Below are positions 60,571-64,000 of a stretch of DNA of 64,000 nt, piece after piece. This DNA comes from Chryseobacterium aureum (GTDB lineage: Bacteria; Bacteroidota; Bacteroidia; Flavobacteriales; Weeksellaceae), in contig NZ_CP034661.1 in assembly GCF_003971235.1 (NCBI RefSeq), positions 1,240,001-1,304,000 on the forward strand, read 5' to 3'. The number at the start of each line of letters is the position of its first letter. Position 1 is the first letter of the stretch. The notes under the pieces are model-generated. The model saw only the letters and a list, made by a program, of their open reading frames with translations. It made no database searches and was not told the DNA's origin. The translations under genes were made by a program, and so were the position numbers.

Positions 60571-63500
60571 TTATTCTGAAATTGATACATTACTTCCTTT
60601 TGTATGTGCATTCATTTGTGGGGCGTAATAGTTCTGCATCGTTGTAATTCCGTTGGAGAAGGTACCGGACGCATTGGCTACCACATCGTATTCAAAGACA
60701 TATTTCCCTTTCGGCATGTACTGAATGTAGAAATTGGTGGAGGCATCTTTGGTGGACTGATAATATCCAAGGTTATTTTTCCATTGATATCCTGAAAGTA
60801 CATCTACCGGTTCAAATCCCGCAGCACGCATATCTTTAATATGAATAAATTCCATGGCTCTGTCTGTATTCAGAATCATTCTCACTGTTACTTTGTCTCC
60901 TACTTTCAATGGTGTTTCAGGAGAAATTTTCTGAAGTTCCTCTCCATTTACCGTTTTCACTTTTTTATAAAGCTCTTTTGTTACAGAAATATAGTTTTCA
61001 GAAGATTTGATTTTATCAAGGTCTTCATAGTACTGCCAGAACAGTCCTCCCTGCACAATTCCCGGACCAGGTTTGGTAACCGTTACTGTTGCTAAGCTGT
61101 TATCTACAGCTTGTGGTTTCAAAGTGGATTTCACATAACCTGAAGCCTGTGTCTGTGGGGCCACTTCTTTTCCGCCCCAGATAATTGTTGCTTTGTCACT
61201 TTCCGCACCTGTCCATGATTTTCCTGAATTCAAAATCGTAAAGATAACTTCTGCTGTCCCTCTTGAGCTTCCCCACGAGTTGACTTCTTTTTGGGTTACC
61301 AGCCAGATTTTCATGTCTTCAATAAAGTTCGGATCGTTAGATTGCAACGTATTGAAAGCTTCCAGTGCTCCGGCATGGTTCACTACTTTTGAGCCGAACC
61401 ATCCCCAATCATTCAGATTTTGCTTCCAGTAAACGCCCTGCGTTTTGGTATCTGTAGAAGTCTCTTTAAGGTAGGTCATCAGCCTGGCAGATACATCTTT
61501 CAGTCCGTAATCATTCATCAGTAAAGGAACACGGTGAAGTCCGAAGAATGTAAAGTCTGTGATTTTTGCAGTTTTTGCTTTTTGCTTCACCAGAGTTTTC
61601 AGAGTAGCTCCTTTTCCTTTCAAAGGATACTGCTGTTCCCAGTAGTTTCTGGTGTCAAGATAATCTATTGCCCAGTTGTTCCATACATTATCTTTTTTCA
61701 CATCATAATATTTGGCAACCTCATTGTCTACATACTGAATCAATTTAGCCACAAGTATTTTTTGATCGGCACTTTGATAATCTTTCACATTATCTTTTAA
61801 CCATGAATTGATTTTCCCGAGATTTTTAAGGATATACAGTGATGTTCCGTAAGAACTTGGATAGCCGGGATACCACGAGAATCCGCCATCCGGATTCTGT
61901 AACTTTTTGAAGTCATCCCAATCCTGATTGATTGCATTTTTCATGCTATTCACATCAAATAATAATGCCAGCTTCTGCATCTGCTCACCTTCATTTTTAC
62001 TTTCCAGTACCCATGGAGTTTCTTCCAGCAGCAATTGCTTGAGTTCCTGATTTTTTTCAAGATTTGAATTCAATAAACCTTTGCTCTGATATTCTTCAAA
62101 AACTGTTTTAATTTTCGGATTGGCTTTGAATATTTCCGAAGCCAGCACATCTGCAAACCATTTGTTAAAGATCACATCCGCCGAATTGTTCTGATCATTT
62201 TTCAGACTTGGAAGGGCAAACATGATTTCCCAGATCGGATTGGTGGTCAGCTCCAGTGTATTCGAAACATTGGAGGCTGTGGCGGATGTATTATTTTTAA
62301 GGTTATCCAGCACAAATGTTTTAGTTTCGCCTTCTTTCACAAAAACCGGAACAGCATCTGTCACGAGCATTCTGTTCGGCAATACGGCCACTGCCTGCTG
62401 TTCTCCATCAGAATAAGCTCCTGCTTTGGCAACTATTTTAAAAATAATGGAAGAAATATTTTCCGGAACTTTTAATTTCCATGCCAATGCACTGCTTCCG
62501 TTTTCATTCAAATTAAAGTTCTGTACTCCTGAAGTGATTCCGAATTTTGAAGAAATATTTTCATTGGTAAAGGCATCCAGAATCTGTAATTCAGCAGAAC
62601 CGCTCAGTTTTTTAGCAGTAAGATTGGACAATTTCGACTGAAGATTCAGTTCATCTCCTTCTCTCAGGAATCTCGGGTAATTAGGTGTTACTGAGAATTC
62701 TTTCTGGGTTACCACTTCTTTTTCCAAGGTGGCTGCTCTTGCATCTTTGGTGTGTGCCAGGAACATCAGTTTCCATTTTGTCAGTGCTTCCGGAGAGGTG
62801 AACTCAAAGTTTACGTTTCCTTCTTCATCAGTTTTAAGATCCGGATAGAAGAAAGCAGTTTCGTTCAGATTTTGACGAACAGCTACTTTTTCCAGACCTT
62901 TTTCTACATCATCATGATCTATAACTCCATCTGCATTAGATTCCATTGCTTCAGGTAATACATTCTCATTATGTGCTATTGCTATTCTATTTGCTGAAAC
63001 AGTAGATTTGACAGTTTTAAATCTAGCCCCTGCAATTGGTGACGGCGGAGCCATACGACCTTCAACCGTAACTCCTGCTGCTTGTCCCTGCAATGTGTAA
63101 AAAAGGTCACCATCGAACCAGTTGAACTGAGGAACTGTTATTAATTTGTCCTGGAAATATCTTAGTCTCTTCTGATAGCTTTGCTGCTGCAGGTAATTGT
63201 TGATACCATATGAAGTAACGATGACAAATGGTGTGTACAGTTTTCTCCAACTATAATTATTTACGGCAAACTGATCGAGAGACCTATCATACATATTGGC
63301 TAATACTTCTGCATTGATCTCTTCTTTGTCATTTCCGGTTACTTTTACCGTCCACTTTTCTTTAACATTAGGCTCAAGTTTATCTCTGAAGGTGACTGTT
63401 TCAATTTTTAAAGGTTTTTCTGTGTCTTTTATTTTTAAGGAAACAGATTCTGTATTCACGTCATTAAATGCTACCAGCTGAAACTGAAGGTTCAGATCAG

Positions 63501-64000
63501 ATACACTTTTTTCTTTAGGAATTTCAGCCGTATATTCCAAGATGCCATTTTTTATCTGATGAACTTCCGAAACGGTTTTCCCGGATCCGTCCTGTACAAA
63601 AACATTGACCAAAGCATCAGGAATTGCTGAGAAAACATATACTTTTGCCTTTTGTCCTCTGGACAGTTCTTCTTTAGGAGCAATCACGGTAAGGAATGTT
63701 TTTTGTGCAGGCTTTAAAGCTTTTTTGTCCCAGACACTGAAGTATTGTGATGTTCTGATGGTATCTTTTCCTTCTATGTTAAATAGTTCCAGCTGATAAT
63801 CTCCTGTTTCCAGTTTTCCCAAATCAAGATTAGCCGAAAGCTGAGTATTGTCTGCGGATGGCTGCTGCTGTCTTTCAATGACTACTTTTTCCGTTTTCCA
63901 GTTTTTGATCTCGTCATTTTTATCAAAAAGATCATGAGGAAATTTGCTGATAAATTCTTCTTTTGAATATTTCGGAAGGTTCTGAACATCAGATTTGAAA
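60571..64000 (-). CDS. Alpha-2-macroglobulin-family protein, 3' part
   Basis: This is the C-terminal ~1140 residues of a large envelope protein; the frame is open to the window edge, so the start lies beyond. It shows MG-type domains (L-S-R-G-Q-K-A-K-V-Y), an A2M domain with V-A-V-R-Q-N-L-N-E-T-A-F-F-Y-P-D-L near base 62860, the macroglobulin thioester-helical domain with G-G-F-S-W-Y-P-G, and a receptor-binding-like C-terminus. The C-x-E-Q thioester is not found; at the expected place it reads N-N-S-A-D-V-I-F-N-K-W-F-A. The segment L-Q-G-Q-A-A-G-V-T-V (base 63071-63096) resembles a SusC-type plug motif. The protein probably traps or inhibits proteases in the periplasm, without a thioester mechanism. 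Confidence 0.88.
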   Translation of the reverse strand, partial: FKSDVQNLPKYSKEEFISKFPHDLFDKNDEIKNWKTEKVVIERQQQPSADNTQLSANLDLGKLETGDYQLELFNIEGKDTIRTSQYFSVWDKKALKPAQKTFLTVIAPKEELSRGQKAKVYVFSAIPDALVNVFVQDGSGKTVSEVHQIKNGILEYTAEIPKEKSVSDLNLQFQLVAFNDVNTESVSLKIKDTEKPLKIETVTFRDKLEPNVKEKWTVKVTGNDKEEINAEVLANMYDRSLDQFAVNNYSWRKLYTPFVIVTSYGINNYLQQQSYQKRLRYFQDKLITVPQFNWFDGDLFYTLQGQAAGVTVEGRMAPPSPIAGARFKTVKSTVSANRIAIAHNENVLPEAMESNADGVIDHDDVEKGLEKVAVRQNLNETAFFYPDLKTDEEGNVNFEFTSPEALTKWKLMFLAHTKDARAATLEKEVVTQKEFSVTPNYPRFLREGDELNLQSKLSNLTAKKLSGSAELQILDAFTNENISSKFGITSGVQNFNLNENGSSALAWKLKVPENISSIIFKIVAKAGAYSDGEQQAVAVLPNRMLVTDAVPVFVKEGETKTFVLDNLKNNTSATASNVSNTLELTTNPIWEIMFALPSLKNDQNNSADVIFNKWFADVLASEIFKANPKIKTVFEEYQSKGLLNSNLEKNQELKQLLLEETPWVLESKNEGEQMQKLALLFDVNSMKNAINQDWDDFKKLQNPDGGFSWYPGYPSSYGTSLYILKNLGKINSWLKDNVKDYQSADQKILVAKLIQYVDNEVAKYYDVKKDNVWNNWAIDYLDTRNYWEQQYPLKGKGATLKTLVKQKAKTAKITDFTFFGLHRVPLLMNDYGLKDVSARLMTYLKETSTDTKTQGVYWKQNLNDWGWFGSKVVNHAGALEAFNTLQSNDPNFIEDMKIWLVTQKEVNSWGSSRGTAEVIFTILNSGKSWTGAESDKATIIWGGKEVAPQTQASGYVKSTLKPQAVDNSLATVTVTKPGPGIVQGGLFWQYYEDLDKIKSSENYISVTKELYKKVKTVNGEELQKISPETPLKVGDKVTVRMILNTDRAMEFIHIKDMRAAGFEPVDVLSGYQWKNNLGYYQSTKDASTNFYIQYMPKGKYVFEYDVVANASGTFSNGITTMQNYYAPQMNAHTKGSNVSISE

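Noticed and set aside
63605-63796. Small plus-strand frame inside the alpha-2-macroglobulin gene
   Set aside because: It is antisense to a clear coding region with no independent signals.

Overview
The window looks like chromosomal DNA of a Chryseobacterium-type member of the Bacteroidota (Flavobacteriia, Weeksellaceae). The evidence is the low G+C content, A-rich start regions with weak Shine-Dalgarno sequences, repeated TAnnTTTG (Bacteroidota -7) promoter boxes, a SusC/SusD pair, a type IX secretion (T9SS) C-terminal sorting domain, DUF6443 Rhs proteins, and a partial class A beta-lactamase with the Q-Y-Q-N omega-loop signature of subclass A2 enzymes. I see no tRNA, rRNA, CRISPR array, prophage or transposase.

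Layout. 1-8.8 kb holds housekeeping genes: the beta-lactamase 3' end, a 3-hydroxybutyryl-CoA dehydrogenase, a small acidic protein, a META-domain lipoprotein, pheT, a DUF417 membrane protein next to an AraC regulator, and dnaN. 9-18.2 kb holds dgkA, a GyrI-like protein, a GGCT-like/SGNH hydrolase pair, a barstar-like gene overlapping purL, a WG-repeat protein and purB. 18.2-19.1 kb is a gene-poor patch with a small double-glycine-leader peptide gene that is easy to miss, and the second copy of a ~199-bp structured repeat (the first copy is at 7.4 kb). 19.2-29.9 kb is one long minus-strand locus: a T9SS-sorted propeller protein, a 1376-aa Rhs-like/DUF5977 protein, a coiled-coil fibre protein, a 1184-aa Rhs protein with a variable C-terminal domain, and a small downstream gene that is the likely immunity factor. 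A scar of an older Rhs 3' end lies beyond it.

30-31.1 kb carries a tandem duplication of a small secreted protein with its terminator. 31.2-40.8 kb is a polysaccharide utilisation locus (SusC, SusD, a PF10091/GH144-type lipoprotein, an esterase, a GH3 beta-glucosidase) that fits beta-1,2-glucan degradation. 41-48.5 kb holds small lipoproteins, an ArsC-like protein, a deoxynucleoside kinase, tandem glutaminyl-peptide cyclotransferases and small VOC/GNAT/SRPBCC genes. 48.5-55.2 kb has a CPA1 antiporter, a bestrophin and a run of small detox-type domains. 55.6-59.3 kb is a TolC/HlyD/ABC-2 permease export operon without an ATPase. 59.9-64 kb pairs an ecotin protease inhibitor with a large alpha-2-macroglobulin-family protein that runs off the window; together they suggest protease defence of the periplasm.

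The most unusual items are the nested inverted-repeat element with compensatory changes between its two copies, the GG-leader peptide beside one copy, and the Rhs locus with its displacement scar.
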